Assembly (NCBI GenBank): GCA_947247005.1
Contig: OX365948.1
Location: forward strand, 41,234,601-41,298,600
Reading direction: 5' to 3'
DNA length: 64,000 nt
Origin: Spisula solida
Lineage: Eukaryota; Mollusca; Bivalvia; Venerida; Mactridae
Each line of letters opens with the position of its first letter. Within the stretch, counting starts at the first letter, position 1. The position numbers and the translations under genes were made by a program. The notes under the pieces are model-generated. The model searched no databases and was not told the origin of the DNA. It saw nothing but the letters and a program-made list of their open reading frames with translations. Shown here piece by piece: positions 33,570 through 45,300 of the stretch.

Positions 33570-33623
33570 CAGCGAAATTACCACCCTTGCTATAAATGGG
33601 TGGTGGATAGGACGTAAAATACT
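33570..33623 (-). CDS. Lar: Candidate 54 nt cassette exon at the FN2/FN3 boundary
   Basis: Acceptor ACGCAGATACAG (AG 33625-33624), 54 nt, then the consensus donor GTAAGT (33569-33564). Phase 1 at both ends, so it can be skipped or included: after the RHG end of FN2 it would read E-YFTSYPPPIYSKGGNFA-V and continue into PLQP of FN3. The peptide is rich in Pro, Tyr and Gly with no FN3 features, as expected for a linker insert. Sequence around it is AT-rich intron, so the GC-richer, stop-free 54 nt stands out. An alternative AG two bases in would break the frame. Confidence 0.55.
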
Positions 33624-34512
33624 CTGTATCTGCGTGTATGGCAAATAAAAACACATTACTAAACTGTACATAGACATGTCTCCCTCGTTAAAACACTTAT
33701 AGTACATACATACAAAATAATAATAACTCGGTATGATACACATTCACCATTAAAAAACATATTCACAGCAACTAACTGCATACACTATCCAAGGATCTTG
33801 CAACAGCCAATGAAGTGGTTTTAATTTTTTCAAATGTTTTTTTGTTGTGTTTTTTTTGGTCCCAAATTTCACATCTTTTTAAAGTTTTATCTTGACAGAA
33901 AATGTCAGACCAGTGTCACACACTCTAGATTTGCGCGCATGACATGAATGAGTCATTTGTTTCTTCAGCCAATCAATGGTGAACACTGCTAGCTATGATT
34001 ATCGTGCAGACAGCGTTTTAATCCCATAGAAGCAGGCAAGAGACTCAAATTCTATAGGTTGGTTTTGAGGAAGTTTTTTTTACAGATGCAATTGAAAATT
34101 TCTATAGGCAAGATTCTTGAATATAATTTAATTTCTATTTAATTACATTTTTTGTACAGATTTGCTCAAAATGTGCTTGAAGCTGGTAAAAAATGTGCAT
34201 TATTGTGCTTCAAAGTCATGCAAAAATTATTGTAATGTCTTAATTGTTCTATTCAGGAAATATGGCAGGTCCTTGACTTCACAGATTGGTGTTGAACAAA
34301 TCTATTTTAATTGCTCATAGTATAATCATTGATCATAGAATATTATACATGTACATTAACTCATTAATAATAATAATAAAAAGCCCATTGGCTTATAATG
34401 GGTGATTCATCTTTAAATAAAGTTTTTATTATTTATATTATTAGTATTTAAGTTCAAGACACATTTTGAGCAATCGTAGTTCATTTATGATAAAAGGGAA
34501 AAAGAGCATATG

Positions 34513-34518
<6 letters not shown>

Positions 34519-34595
<77 letters not shown>
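34519..34595. repeat. (TA)n microsatellite
   Basis: About 38 uninterrupted TA repeats. Confidence 0.97.
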
Positions 34596-34598
<3 letters not shown>

Positions 34599-35756
34599 GT
34601 CTATTTCCCTTAACCGCCAGGCTGATATATATATTAATAAATATAGTAAATTATAAATAATATTCAGCATTTTCCTCGGGGTACTAGGATAAAAAATATC
34701 CCTAATATTCTAATAACTAGATATAATTTATAACCACATGCTGTTAGTCACATGATCAATCACATGATCAGTCTATACTAAGCATACAATCATTGTTTCA
34801 CAATATCATAAATTATTGACATACACAGATTCAAATGGTACATGTACATGTATAAATTGGACCGACAGGAAACATACATATCTAATCTGATTATGTATTC
34901 CACCACAGTAAACTAGTGAGCTACATCGAAACATTGAATAAATTTAGTGATATGTTTAATAGTTGCAGCGTAAATGATCATGATAAGCCCAAAAACGTGT
35001 AAGATGCTCAAGTGCATTTATCCCCTGCGCCGCCACCAGTTTACTGTGGAAGAATAGCTGACAATTAACAATCAATTATAACGTAAAAAAAGAACCAAAT
35101 ATTTGACACAGGACGCAACATTATACGCTGACCGCACACTGCATGTTTATACTTTTCAAGGTTGTTTATAATTAAGGCATGCTGGGTGGCTTACGCAAAC
35201 GCTTTTTAATCTGTCACATGACATGCGAACAAACGCAACATACGCTCAGTGTGCATATTGCTTCATGCGCCAAGACATATGCATGCAGAGTGATGTTTCC
35301 TTGTAATGGAAATCATCAACAGTTTATATATGAACAATCATCAATGTCACATGTTACTGGTTATAATTATATGTATTATGCTGTAATACAAACATGGTGA
35401 TCAACAAACCTAGCAAAATGAGTATAACTGAATATTTTAAATTCAAATGAAATGAGTATGCCTGTATGCTTGACATCAGAACAGCCCATATATTTGACAA
35501 TAGAATTAGGAAATCGGCGCACAATCCCGAACACAGCCTAGTCTCAATGAGGAGTTAATATATTCACAGTCCTTAATAAACAACGTGGTTAACCTCTCAT
35601 GCACCCAATCTCTTCTCATGGTTTGTATTCACAACAAGAAAACTCTCAACAGAATTCAAATAGGAGAATCGACAGAATTCAACATCAAAATAATTCAATT
35701 GTACTGTAGAAGCATATTAGCAATTACACAAACTTTCGAGGATCAATGAGCCACTA

Positions 35757-36310
35757 AAACCTAGGGTGTTGTGGAATTTGTTGATAAATCTGGGATGTTG
35801 TGGAATCCAACAATAACCTGGGGTGTTGTGGAATCCGATAATAACCTGGGGTGTTGTGGAATCCGATAATAACCTGGGGTGTAGTGGAATCTGATGATAA
35901 CCTGGGGTGTAGTGAAATCCAATGATAACCTGGGGTGTAGTGAAATCCGATAATAACCTGGGGTGTAGTGGAATCCGATGATAACCTGGGGTGTTGTGGA
36001 ATCCGATAATAACCTGGGGTGTAGTGGAATCCGATAATAACCTGGGGTGTAGTGGAATCCGATAATAACCTGGGGTGTAGTGGAATCCAACAATTACCTG
36101 GGGTGTAGTGGAATCCGATGATAACCTGGGGTGTTGTGGAATCCGATAATAACCTGGGGTGTAGTGGAATCCGATGATAACCTGGGGTGTTGTGGAATCC
36201 GATGATAACCTGGGGTGTAGTGGAATCCGATGATAACCTGGGGTGTTGTGGAATCCGATGATAACTTGGGGTGTTGTGGAATCTGATGATAACATGGGGT
36301 GTGGCGGAAT
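35757..36310. repeat. 28 bp minisatellite, ~20 copies
   Basis: Unit AATAACCTGGGGTGTAGTGG followed by AATCCGAT. 28 is not a multiple of 3 and the unit lacks stops on the minus strand, so three frames stay open and give PQVIIGFH-type peptides. These are not a gene. Confidence 0.95.
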
Positions 36311-36491
36311 CCGCAACCAACAACAATAACCAATGCCAGATGATTTCGAAATATTTTTATCAACAAAAGTCTTATCAATTAATTTGCTGGAATCAGTATT
36401 AAAGTTATCAGGAGATTTAAGATATCGAGGAAAGACTTAACCAGTCACAATGTGTATGAGTTATATCACATGTATATACATAGATACATAC

Positions 36492-36690
36492 CTCCATGCC
36501 TGGTCATCACTTGGACGGGGACGGATAGTGGACCTTGACCTATCGCAGAAAATGCCATCACACTGATGGTATATGTACTGTTAGGTATCAGACCACTAAT
36601 TGTTGCCATCTTACTGTCACCTGTGACCTCTTGATTCTGCCACAGAACAATCGGAAGTTCTGGTTTCGTAGTGTAGAATACTTTGTAACC
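36492..36690 (-). CDS. Lar: LAR exon: FN3 domain 2, C-terminal part
   Basis: 199 nt. Acceptor TTTTCACAG (AG 36692-36691), phase 0 start GGT TAC AAA; donor GTATGT at 36491-36486, phase 1 end. It encodes GYKVFYTTKPELPIVLWQNQ, then EVTGDSKMATISGLIPNSTY, TISVMAFSAIGQGPLSVPVQ and VMTRHG. It matches LAR FN2 ('GYRVYYTPD', '[33 protein letters not shown]'). One sequon (N-S-T). The first 40-odd bases of this exon together with its acceptor have been duplicated just upstream (36742-36820), creating a decoy acceptor. Confidence 0.96.
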
Positions 36691-36820
36691 CTGTGAAAAC
36701 ATACAAAACAATGAGTCCGAATAACATGACAGAAACAGAGGAAATCGGAAGTTCTGGTTTCATAACCCTGTGAAAACATTCAAAACAACAAGTCCGAATA
36801 ACCTGACAGAAAACAGAGGA
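36649..36820. repeat. Tandem duplication of the FN2 exon's acceptor and first bases
   Basis: 36649-36741 (exon start, acceptor and branch region) is repeated at 36742-36820 with a 16 base deletion inside the exon part. Both copies keep a T-rich tract and TTTTCACAG followed by GGTTA on the minus strand. The outer acceptor (AG 36769-36768) is 77 nt upstream of the true one. Use of it would shift the frame and soon reach a stop. Confidence 0.9.
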
Positions 36821-37767
36821 CAAGTGTTGAAGTTCATGGAATTTTTAATAAAACCTATGATTTTGCCTATATCGACTTATAAGAACAAGAATAGTGTTGT
36901 AAAAACGTTCGGTATACGGATGGCAGTGAAGTCCCATCATGCAGGTATTATTAAGACGAAATACAGCATATGCTTGTAAAGTAACACTGGCTCAAGATAC
37001 ACCTGTGTTTGTTAGTCATGTTAGATTGGAAATATAATATTTAAAAGCTGTGGTATATCATAAAATACCATGTAAATGACGCGGTTGTGTAATGGATGCA
37101 GGTAAAAAATGAGAGAAGATTGAAGGGAAATTTTTTTTTGAAGGAAATCGAGCAAAAATTGTGAAAATACATGTAAAAACAGTAGAAAACATATTTTTGG
37201 CCGCCATTTTCGGTCTAAACAGGATGCAAATAGTACATTAGTCCATGGAGTAAGTTCAACAGAGGCAGATTTTCATTATGAAATCATGATAAATGCAACA
37301 TCCACAAAAACACTGCAGCCATTAATCAATGACGACAATAAATATATTACACGAAAAACTTCCCCACAACATCATTGATGCTGAAAAGCATCTAAGCTAT
37401 TCAGATTATGCGATGATACAGATATTGAGGCAATTATATTCATATCTCGTTATCACAAGCATGACTTGTTGTATATTGATAGTAATATATCATGGTTTTA
37501 GATTAATTCTTTACTGTTAATTAATTATACATAAAATTTGAAAATTTTCTAATTGAAGTTTACTACACTCATTAATTAACTAGTCTACTTTTTCTCTAGG
37601 CCTCCAAACTGAAGAGTCAAAATGACTCCTGACTCTCAACTTTGAAAAGTAATTAAAACATTGGGGATTTTTATCATGTGACCATCAAAGCTTATGCTCT
37701 GGGTTCCAGCTGGTCATTTGGTTTCAAGCAGACTGTTGTTATATCTAATACTGGTGGGTGGGGAGTG

Positions 37768-38109
37768 CATACATGCCATGTTTCACAGATCCCTTTGCGT
37801 GAGATTGGTGATGGAAATGCAGGAGATTTCATTCAAATGCAGGAGCTTTTCCTTGCTGAAACTTTAGACTTGAAGTATTGAAGTTTATATGCTGTTTTCA
37901 TTTATCTTAATTTGATGACAATACCATGCATGCTTCATGTAGCAATTTAAACTAATATTTGTCATCATTTTCATAATGTAGACAAAAAATGTCAGATTCC
38001 AGTTTGTCCATGAAATGCGTGAGATTTGATAAATTGGCCTATGATCATGCAGGAGTAGAGTCTCAAATACAGGAGACTCACGCATGATGCAGGAGATCTG
38101 GCATGTATG
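37768..38109. mobile_element. Possible MITE, ~340 bp
   Basis: CATACATGCCA at the left and TGGCATGTATG at the right are inverted. Adjacent AGATC..GCGTGAGA and TCACGCATGATGCAGGAGATC continue the match imperfectly. GCAGGAG recurs inside. Confidence 0.5.
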
Positions 38110-38262
38110 GGAGTGGATGGGTCATTATAGACAGTTTATACAGTAACTACTAACTGTACAATAACAAGCAGCAATTGCCATTAATTTGCCATAGATAACT
38201 GGAATTAATTTCAATTTCAAGCCAAGATGATACACACATTAACACATTTATTATCCAAATCA

Positions 38263-38493
38263 GTGGGTCCTATCGGGGCATAATGCATAATTCATTAAAA
38301 TAAGGTGGAAGTCAAGTGCTATTAGCACACACCCCTATGCCAAAACTAAAATTAAACTTATTCATTTAATAATCTTAACTTGGTCAATACTATGAATATT
38401 TTCATCAAATAACTTATTTTCTGCAGAAACGTTCATTTTTCCTAGTGTAGCAAATCCGGATTGACGGAATATTCTGGAAGTGTAAGGGCCCCA
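38263..38493. mobile_element. MITE-like element, GGGGTCCTA family, copy 2
   Basis: Same order as 4268-4507: GTGGGTCCTATCGGGGCATAA, then GAATATTTTCATCAAATAAC, then TTTTCTGCAGAAACGTTCAT, then GGGCCCCA. It lies about 40 bp from the donor of exon 38532-38632, a position similar to that of copy 1 near exon 4609-4797. Confidence 0.6.
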
Positions 38494-38531
38494 GTCTATT
38501 TGTTGAGATTTGTAAAATTATAACACCGTAC

Positions 38532-38632
38532 CAGTATGGCTCCGTTAGGTATCTCCGGTTCTTCCCAGTCGATAAAGATGGTCTGTAGACTGTGCGGCCG
38601 AGCTTGAACATTTCTAGGCGGTGATCCAGGAG
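38532..38632 (-). CDS. Lar: LAR exon: FN3 domain 2, N-terminal part
   Basis: 101 nt. Acceptor TTTTTTAG (AG 38634-38633) with two leading bases (phase 1); donor GTACGG (GT 38531-38530), phase 0. It encodes PGSPPRNVQARPHSLQTIFI then DWEEPEIPNGAIL, matching LAR FN2 ('APSSPPRxVQARMLSxSTxLVQWEPPEEPNGLV'). The first codon would be completed as Ala (G|CT) by either FN1 or the 39906-39959 cassette. It is the most upstream constitutive exon I can support. Confidence 0.95.
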
Positions 38633-39905
38633 CTAAAAAAATAGAGATAAAACGTTAAAAACACTGAAGTCCAAACTCCATTCAGGCTGAAAACTGGAAA
38701 TACAACTTTTAAGTTCTCATATATTAAGATTAATGAAGAGTTACCTAACTTGAACAGTGTTTTTAAAATATTCAAATATTCATCATTATTTAACATTAGA
38801 TATACTTTATGAATATTCATATATCATGTAATTTAAAACAGATTAATATTTATCACAAGAAATTCAATGTTAAAAAGTATACAGCAATATCAAAAGAATA
38901 TCATCGTTTCATACTAATTAATAATTTAAACATTAAATAGTTATATAATATACATGTTGTTACCCTAAAATATACAAAATGATTCAAAATTTGACATTGC
39001 GTACTTCGTGCCATTTCAAGCAAGACAAATTACTTAACAATATCGAATAACAATTGATTGTAAAAATGAAAATATTTGTATGCGTATACAACATTCTTGC
39101 ACAATACGATAGAATACAACACCTTAATGCACAATACAGCATGCAGCAAGCGATATCAAACTATTAGTTAGAGGGGGACGGGGAATAATGTGGAGTTAGT
39201 CAGCATCCGCAAATTAGTTAGAAATGGTAGACAATGTAGTATAGATGACGCAATAGCAATGATGATGATACGTGGAATGAATTTAAATGATTATTTAAAT
39301 CATAGAATTATGTAGAAAATTCAAATGAAAAAAAAACTCGAACAAATTTTGATAAGTAGAAGCAAATGAAATATGGTATGTGAGCCATCATTTTAAATAA
39401 ATGAAAAATATTATTTTGTGATAAATCATAATATTATAGCAACATAAAGAAATAGTAAAAATAATAAAATAACGCAATGATGGAATGATAAATTACTACA
39501 ATATCACATGTGGAACAATTCTAGACGACAATATTGGTGCAAAGCGTATAATATGTAAACACTAAAAACATTCAAAATGTCCACAAAATAAGATATACCA
39601 TGTGCACAAGAATAAATTCAATTCTCTACGATTTGGACACATCTAATACCCTGCACAGAGAGGTTCGAAGAAAAATCTTAATTACTTACATATTTACAGT
39701 AATCACAAAGACTTCACAATAAACACAAATAAAATCACACACACAACACATAAGTCTGCGGACGGACAGGTTTATTTTACTGAAACACGTGTTGCTTGCC
39801 GGGCTTGCTGACTAACATGGACGTTTTGAAATAACCGACCTAGGAGAAATATGGCTGTCACATAAGCACTATAAAAATAAAGGTACACAAATATGAACAA
39901 GTTAC
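38633..39905. other. Intron upstream of FN3 domain 2
   Basis: AT-rich intron between the FN2 exon and the 39906-39959 cassette candidate; nothing else recognised. Confidence 0.6.
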
Positions 39906-39959
39906 CGAGCGCAGGAGGCAGTGGTGTATATTTATTGAAGGGGCCCTCGTCCGTATGCA
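39906..39959 (-). CDS. Lar: Candidate 54 nt cassette exon at the FN1/FN2 boundary
   Basis: Acceptor TTTCCTATAG (AG 39961-39960), 54 nt, donor GTAACT (GT 39905-39904). Phase 1 at both ends. In frame it reads V-HTDEGPFNKYTPLPPAL-A and then PGSPPRN of FN2. As vertebrate LAR proteins go straight from FN1 into 'APSSPP', these 18 residues are extra, so the exon is probably alternative. It has the same length, phase and Pro/Tyr-rich character as 33570-33623, though the two sequences are not clearly homologous. It is GC-rich compared with the intron around it. Confidence 0.55.
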
Positions 39960-42164
39960 CTATAGGAAAGTAAACGAACAATTATCAATTATAAGCATGT
40001 TAAGTAATATAATTTCATGATAAACAGAACGTGTTGAATTCCAGCCATGATGAGACGGACGGACTATATGAAGGCTGTAACTTAGCACATTGTGCTTGGC
40101 TTCCGATGAATTCCAGCTGTCTGACTTCGGTATATGGAGTCAACAGCACATGATGCGTATAGCTTCAAAGTTTCCACTCACGAACAATATGGCAAAATGA
40201 AAAAAAAATTTTTTTTAGCTAGCACATCAAAGCCGTATCACAAAATCATGATCATGGGCTAGAGTGCGTTTTTCTGCTTGTAATTCCATTGGCAAGTGAT
40301 AAGGGTGAGCTATCTGCTGTCTGAAAGAGAAAAATATTGTCTCTAATTTCTAATACCGAAAAAAAGCCCAAAAAAACTTGGTGCAGTCCGATGAAACCAA
40401 ATGCGCCCAGGATTTCACATCAAAGTTAATATTCTGTTTATTGTACGAGGAATCACTAACTTTATTAATTGAAAGTGAAACAACTCAAGCATAATTTTTG
40501 TTTTAAATCTTACAACCAAATAATAATTGATAATCATTAAAGCAAGAATTGACTTAACAAAATGACTATGTATAAAAACCTTACGACTCCAAAAGTACAG
40601 AGGACAGAAAAATGCACCGAAACTAGTAAACAGGTCACTAAGACCACTATCCAACATATCATAAATCCCCAATCAGTTTTAATGAATTGAATAATTACAA
40701 ATGGTTCTATAAGTCAGGATGAACAACATAATACCAAAACAACAATAGATTGGCAGGCCGTAATCATTTCAAGCACTGTTAAACCTGATTAAACTACCGA
40801 TCAGAAGGCAATCGAGACAAATGACACGCCAGATCAATATTCCAGTACCAGAAATTGTTGCTTGTGTAACAACAGATTCGAGTAATAAACCAGTTCAATT
40901 ACCTCAAGGATATAAGTTTAAGTCACTTTCGACAAATTTAAAACTCTGCAACAAACTTAGAAGTTTACACACTTAATGACCAGGACCCGTTACCAGAGAG
41001 TGACTATATTCCTCACAGCATTCAGCTTCCGTTAACATCCCCATTTAAGTAACCACGCACCGGCCTTTAAGGTAGGACAATCACATTAAAAAATTGTAAA
41101 CATCCGAGTGCAACTTTAATTGGTAAACAATCTGAAAACGTGGAGGCAATTGGTCCAAGTAAAAAACTTACTTTAATTGGTGAACATATACAATGTACCA
41201 CAAATGTAGGCATGAAAACCAACTTTCATTGATTTACAAACGACAAACATGTAAGTATTTTCGCCAAGAATTAATTGTTTTTGCATAATAGAAGAATACA
41301 AGATTCCACAATCTGAACGGTTTTGAAAATATAGTCCCATGATAAACGGGGTTGTAACACATTCGAACCATCATAATTCACAGACTATAATTACATGATT
41401 TTGATTTTTTTAACATTGATAAATTTCGAAATTCCAAGAAAGGCAACCCCGATAAAAGAAGAAATTGTTTACAACCAAATGTTAATGTGTATTATAAACG
41501 TTTGTATATATAATAATTAACAACAAACACCTAACAAACACAGCTCAGTTAGATTTTGACCAAGTCTGAAACAACAGGAAAACACAATCATGTTTACCAA
41601 CAACAGAGGTAAAATTAATGATACATTTTTGAATATTTTTATTTTTTACTCATTCTACAGCCCTCTTTTCACATTTATTGCATATCATGAAGAAGAAAAA
41701 CCTCAAAGTGGAAATGGAAATATTTTAGCTTTGGTATGATTTTCAGTAATTTTAAACTGTCGTAATTCAGCTGAGCAATAAAACTCATATTTCCTACTTT
41801 CTGTGTTTTTTTATCAATACAGCTAAATGTTCCCATTTATTCAACATCAATTCAATATGATTAAAATCTTCTGTAGTTACTACTGGTATATAATATGATG
41901 ATATTCCATTATCTGAGCAACAAGCTTGCCTATTTATTTCATTAACCAGATATTCATACGAATATAATTCTTTTTGTACTTTCATAAACAAATGGCTGAC
42001 AAAGTGCCTTATGGTATAGGACATCACAGCCACGATTATAATGCTGCATTGACAGAAACTATGTAACAAAACCTTTCCAATATCGAGTCAATCCCACCTT
42101 AAGGGCAAGATTTATTGTAAGAACTACCGTAAGAAGCCTTAAGGGAATTTTACCTATGCATAGT

Positions 42165-42375
42165 TGGGGAACCAATGTAGGGTGGGAGATACTACTGACG
42201 GATATAAGAGTCAGGACACCAATCATGGGACGGGGAACCAATTTAGGATCAATAGTTATCAATGGTAACTTGGAAAACCATTTTATGATTAGGGAACCAA
42301 TTGAGAACTTAAATGGTGAGTTAAGAGGAAAACCCATGGAGGTTGGAGAACCAGTTGAGGTTGGTAAAACCAATT
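42165..42375. repeat. Degenerate GGGAACCAATT-type repeat
   Basis: GGGGAACCAAT, GGGAACCAATT, GGAAAACCCATGGAG and GGAGAACCAGTTGAG recur about every 20-40 bp. This explains the open plus-strand frame here. Confidence 0.5.
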
Positions 42376-44389
42376 GCTACTGGGATATGTAGCCACATCA
42401 ATCCAGATTGCTCCAAACAACGGAAGCTGAGATGGTATTTAACAATAGTTCTATAATATAATGATTCCTTCAGTTCAAGCAGACATGTTAAATCAACAGA
42501 CTATTTATCAACGCCAAACCGATGAACTAAAGATATTTGCAGACGTAAAAACATCAGTAGTAGATTGGGGCGATAAAAGTACCGCATAGACAATCGAAAT
42601 GGCAAAAATATTGTAAAACATATAAGCAGGTCTAGAAACATATCCGAAATATGCTGGAGTACCCCAAAATTGTAAGAGTCCAAAATATTTCCGAAAAAGT
42701 GAAATTGAAAGCTACAGGATGCCAAGACTAGAAAATTCTCAGTTGTCGATTAAATTAAGGTACTATCATCAAGTCAGTTAGCATAAATCTTTCTTTTATC
42801 TTTCTTTCACCTTCCAGGCCAAGATCTTTTATCATAATCTACCAATCACCCCAGATCATCCAGGGTGGGGTTTGATATGGTTTGATTTATCAATGATTCC
42901 TGTAAATCCATATCTATAGCACCCAACTGTTTGGTATCGGAATCTTAGTGCATTTGGAACATGTTCCTGACTTTTATCATGAATTAATATCTTAACTGCT
43001 ATGTATTGAGTAAGGTGTTGAGTGCAACACAAAGGTTAAACTCTGATGTTATAATACATATTTTCTGCTAGGAATCTTGAATTTGAGGCAACATGAGTTA
43101 ACAAAATTAACGCAATAGAAAAACTTCTACAGAAATATCGAAGAATTGTGTCAATGAACAAACTATGTCAAAACCTGAATTTTAGAATTTTCAAAACAGA
43201 AATAACCTAACACTTTTCTTAAGGATTGAGTGGATTAAGAGCCTGTGGAGTGAATTGAAGCCATGTGTTAACCTGTGATATGAGAAAAACACATTTGTTC
43301 ACAAATAATTGAAAATCACTCAATAAAACACCTTGGTACAGATTTCTTTTTTGGAACCAGTGATTACATTTTCAGGCCACGTTCTTCACAATGGTTTGAT
43401 TAGCAATGTTTCCATTCGCATATTTGTTGACTTTTTTGTCTGAAACTTTTCTACCCTAGAATAGCTTTTCGTACTAATGATTAAAACATGTAAGATATAG
43501 ATATATAAGTAAATAAACACATTGCAACCACAGAAGTCAAATGAGTCAAATATATGTCAGCAGTTCATAACATCAACCAAGGCATGCAGGTGTTGTTGCA
43601 ACCTTCTTGGATGTCAGAATGCTGTATCCATGTCTAAGTCAGAATCTATGAAAACATTTTTTTATCGATTTGAAAAAAAATCCAAAAGAAGACATGTTGC
43701 AACCATTTTTATAGTCCAAAGTTAATTCAATTCTGTGTTGGTTGTTAATTAACGAGATTTATTTGAATTTCCGAGATTTGAACACATTGAAGCAATAAAT
43801 CAAGTTTGAAGAGCATTACTTTGACCTAAACTGTGTTCCAAGTTTGAAGAGCATCATTGGATAGGCCTAAAGTTACCTTCCAAAATTGAAGAGCATAATT
43901 AAGATGCAAACTATGGTAAGTACAATGGGGGATATTAGTTAGTAATCTCCCCTTACTACTCTCAGAAATTTAATAGGTCCTATCATGCGGATTACTCTGC
44001 TTTGATCCCTGTTTTGTTTAATCAGGGATATTTTTGTGAGAAACAAGGATAAAGTCCAAGGATCTAAACTAGTTAGGACCACTGTGCTAATTGGTCTACC
44101 TCGGGCTTTATCTTACAAGGGAGATAATGTATATGCCACTAATGTCTCTCAATATTTACGTATGAGATACTCACAGGTTAGTAGACAGATGTTACAGACA
44201 AATTGCAGGAAATTATGAGAACAGGTAAAATTGATTTCTCATGGCAGCATCCTAGGAAATTAATATCAAATAAACATCAAGTCAACATCTTGATACGTAC
44301 TGTATGATACATTTTGGTGGGGATCATACTTTATAGGCCATTGCTAATGGTTAGTTTAGAATCTGAATATTTCTCTAAAATGGGAAGGG

Positions 44390-44640
44390 AGAAGCAATTT
44401 TAATTTCCAAAGTAAGGGAGAAGCTATTTATATATATTCAAAAGTCTGCTATGTTATAAACTCCAACTTCACTGCACTATTGGATGTTTTGCATCAATGT
44501 TTTTCAAAGGCAAGGGAGACATTGTTATTTTCAAAGTGAGGGAGTTTTAGCTATTTATAATTTCAAAAGTCTGCTCTGTCGTAAATTCCAAACTGCAATG
44601 CATTATTGGATGCTTTGCATCAATGTTTTTCTTGTATTAA
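44390..44640. repeat. Two direct ~125 bp copies
   Basis: AAGGGAGA, AAAAGTCTGCT, GCACTATTGGATG and TTTGCATCAATGTTTTTC occur in the same order twice, about 125 bp apart. Confidence 0.8.
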
Positions 44641-45189
44641 TATGATGAGGGGAGTAGTGTATGATTGATGAACTAGATATCAACATTTTGGGATGCTTGA
44701 TTTCAAGTATGCAGCTTCCACAAGCTCTAAAGCCATCAATATGAGAGTACCATTTCTATAATAGATTTATAATAATGGCTTTATATACTGGAGTTTGAGA
44801 CATTTTTTGCAGGATATGAGCTGCATTTTTTTATGAACAGTTTGGATAGCGATATGGTATGCTGAGTGCTACGAAATACAGACTGTTGATTTGTCAATGT
44901 ACCCATTGCATGCCTGACAGAATGATAGCTTTGGAGCCTAGTACATTAACAATATTGAACACTTTTTCTATTCTAGTTTCCCATGACATTTCGACTACTT
45001 TGTTTTTATATAAGCTACGTGACCAAGTTTTCAGTTCTGTTTTAGAGATATTTCTACCTTATAGTCAGTAAAAATGTCTTCTGGCGTAATTTAAAGAGTT
45101 TTCCCAAACAACTACAGAAAATTAATGTGCAATGTAATAATGGCAGACAAGTTTGATGCAATCAAAATTCTAAACGAAAACAGCAGACA

Positions 45190-45300
45190 ACATCGAAAGT
45201 CCAACATTAAACGGCAGACGGCATCAAGAAATCCAACATTTAACCACAGACGACATCAAGAAAATCCAACATTAAACGGCAGACGACATCAGCAAAAATT
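45190..45300. repeat. ~32 bp minisatellite, ~4 copies
   Basis: Unit GACATCAAGAAAATCCAACA then TTAAACGGCAGAC. Confidence 0.85.

Larger units (their letters stand above)
26225..36491. other. ~10 kb intron between FN3 domains 2 and 3
   Basis: Phase 1 intron carrying the 9 nt and 54 nt cassette candidates, a degenerate AGATTTTGTGAAT repeat (27520-27860), inverted repeat remnants (29990-30060), a GC-richer ~44 bp repeat (30545-30755), a 1.4 kb pearl-like element (31863-33267), a TA run (34519-34595) and a 28 bp minisatellite (35757-36310). The section 28000-29980 is AT-rich with nothing recognised except MITE-like sequence with TTTCGTGG motifs around 29460-29830. Confidence 0.7.
36691..38531. other. 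Intron inside FN3 domain 2
   Basis: Phase 0 intron. It holds the duplicated acceptor, a possible inverted-repeat element (37768-38109) and the second copy of the GGGGTCC MITE family (38263-38493). Confidence 0.7.
587..39959 (-). other. Lar: LAR-type receptor protein tyrosine phosphatase gene (partial, minus strand)
   Basis: Gene-level entry. Fifteen exons on the minus strand join into a single frame of 1133 codons: eight FN3 domains, membrane-proximal region, one TM helix, juxtamembrane segment and the first part of phosphatase domain D1. Order and sequence match LAR-family receptors, cell-surface phosphatases that bind heparan/chondroitin sulfate proteoglycans and synaptic adhesion partners through their Ig/FN3 ectodomain and dephosphorylate cytoplasmic phosphotyrosine proteins in axon guidance and synapse formation. 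The domain aligning with vertebrate LAR FN8 is preceded by one extra FN3, so with FN1 the protein would carry nine FN3 repeats, as in Drosophila Lar. The catalytic HCxxGxxR loop and D2 would lie left of base 1. Ig domains, FN1 and the 5' end are not visible and should lie right of about 40 kb or outside the window. Confidence 0.96.

Noticed and set aside
35717..36326. Long open frames of 110-199 codons on the minus strand (PQVIIGFHYTPG-like peptides)
   Set aside because: They are translations of the 28 bp minisatellite in three frames; no start context or protein family.
40020..40160. Stop-free minus-strand stretch (about 40 codons) near the upstream cassette
   Set aside because: No convincing acceptor/donor pair and no resemblance to FN1; contains a short internal repeat CTGGAATTCA.
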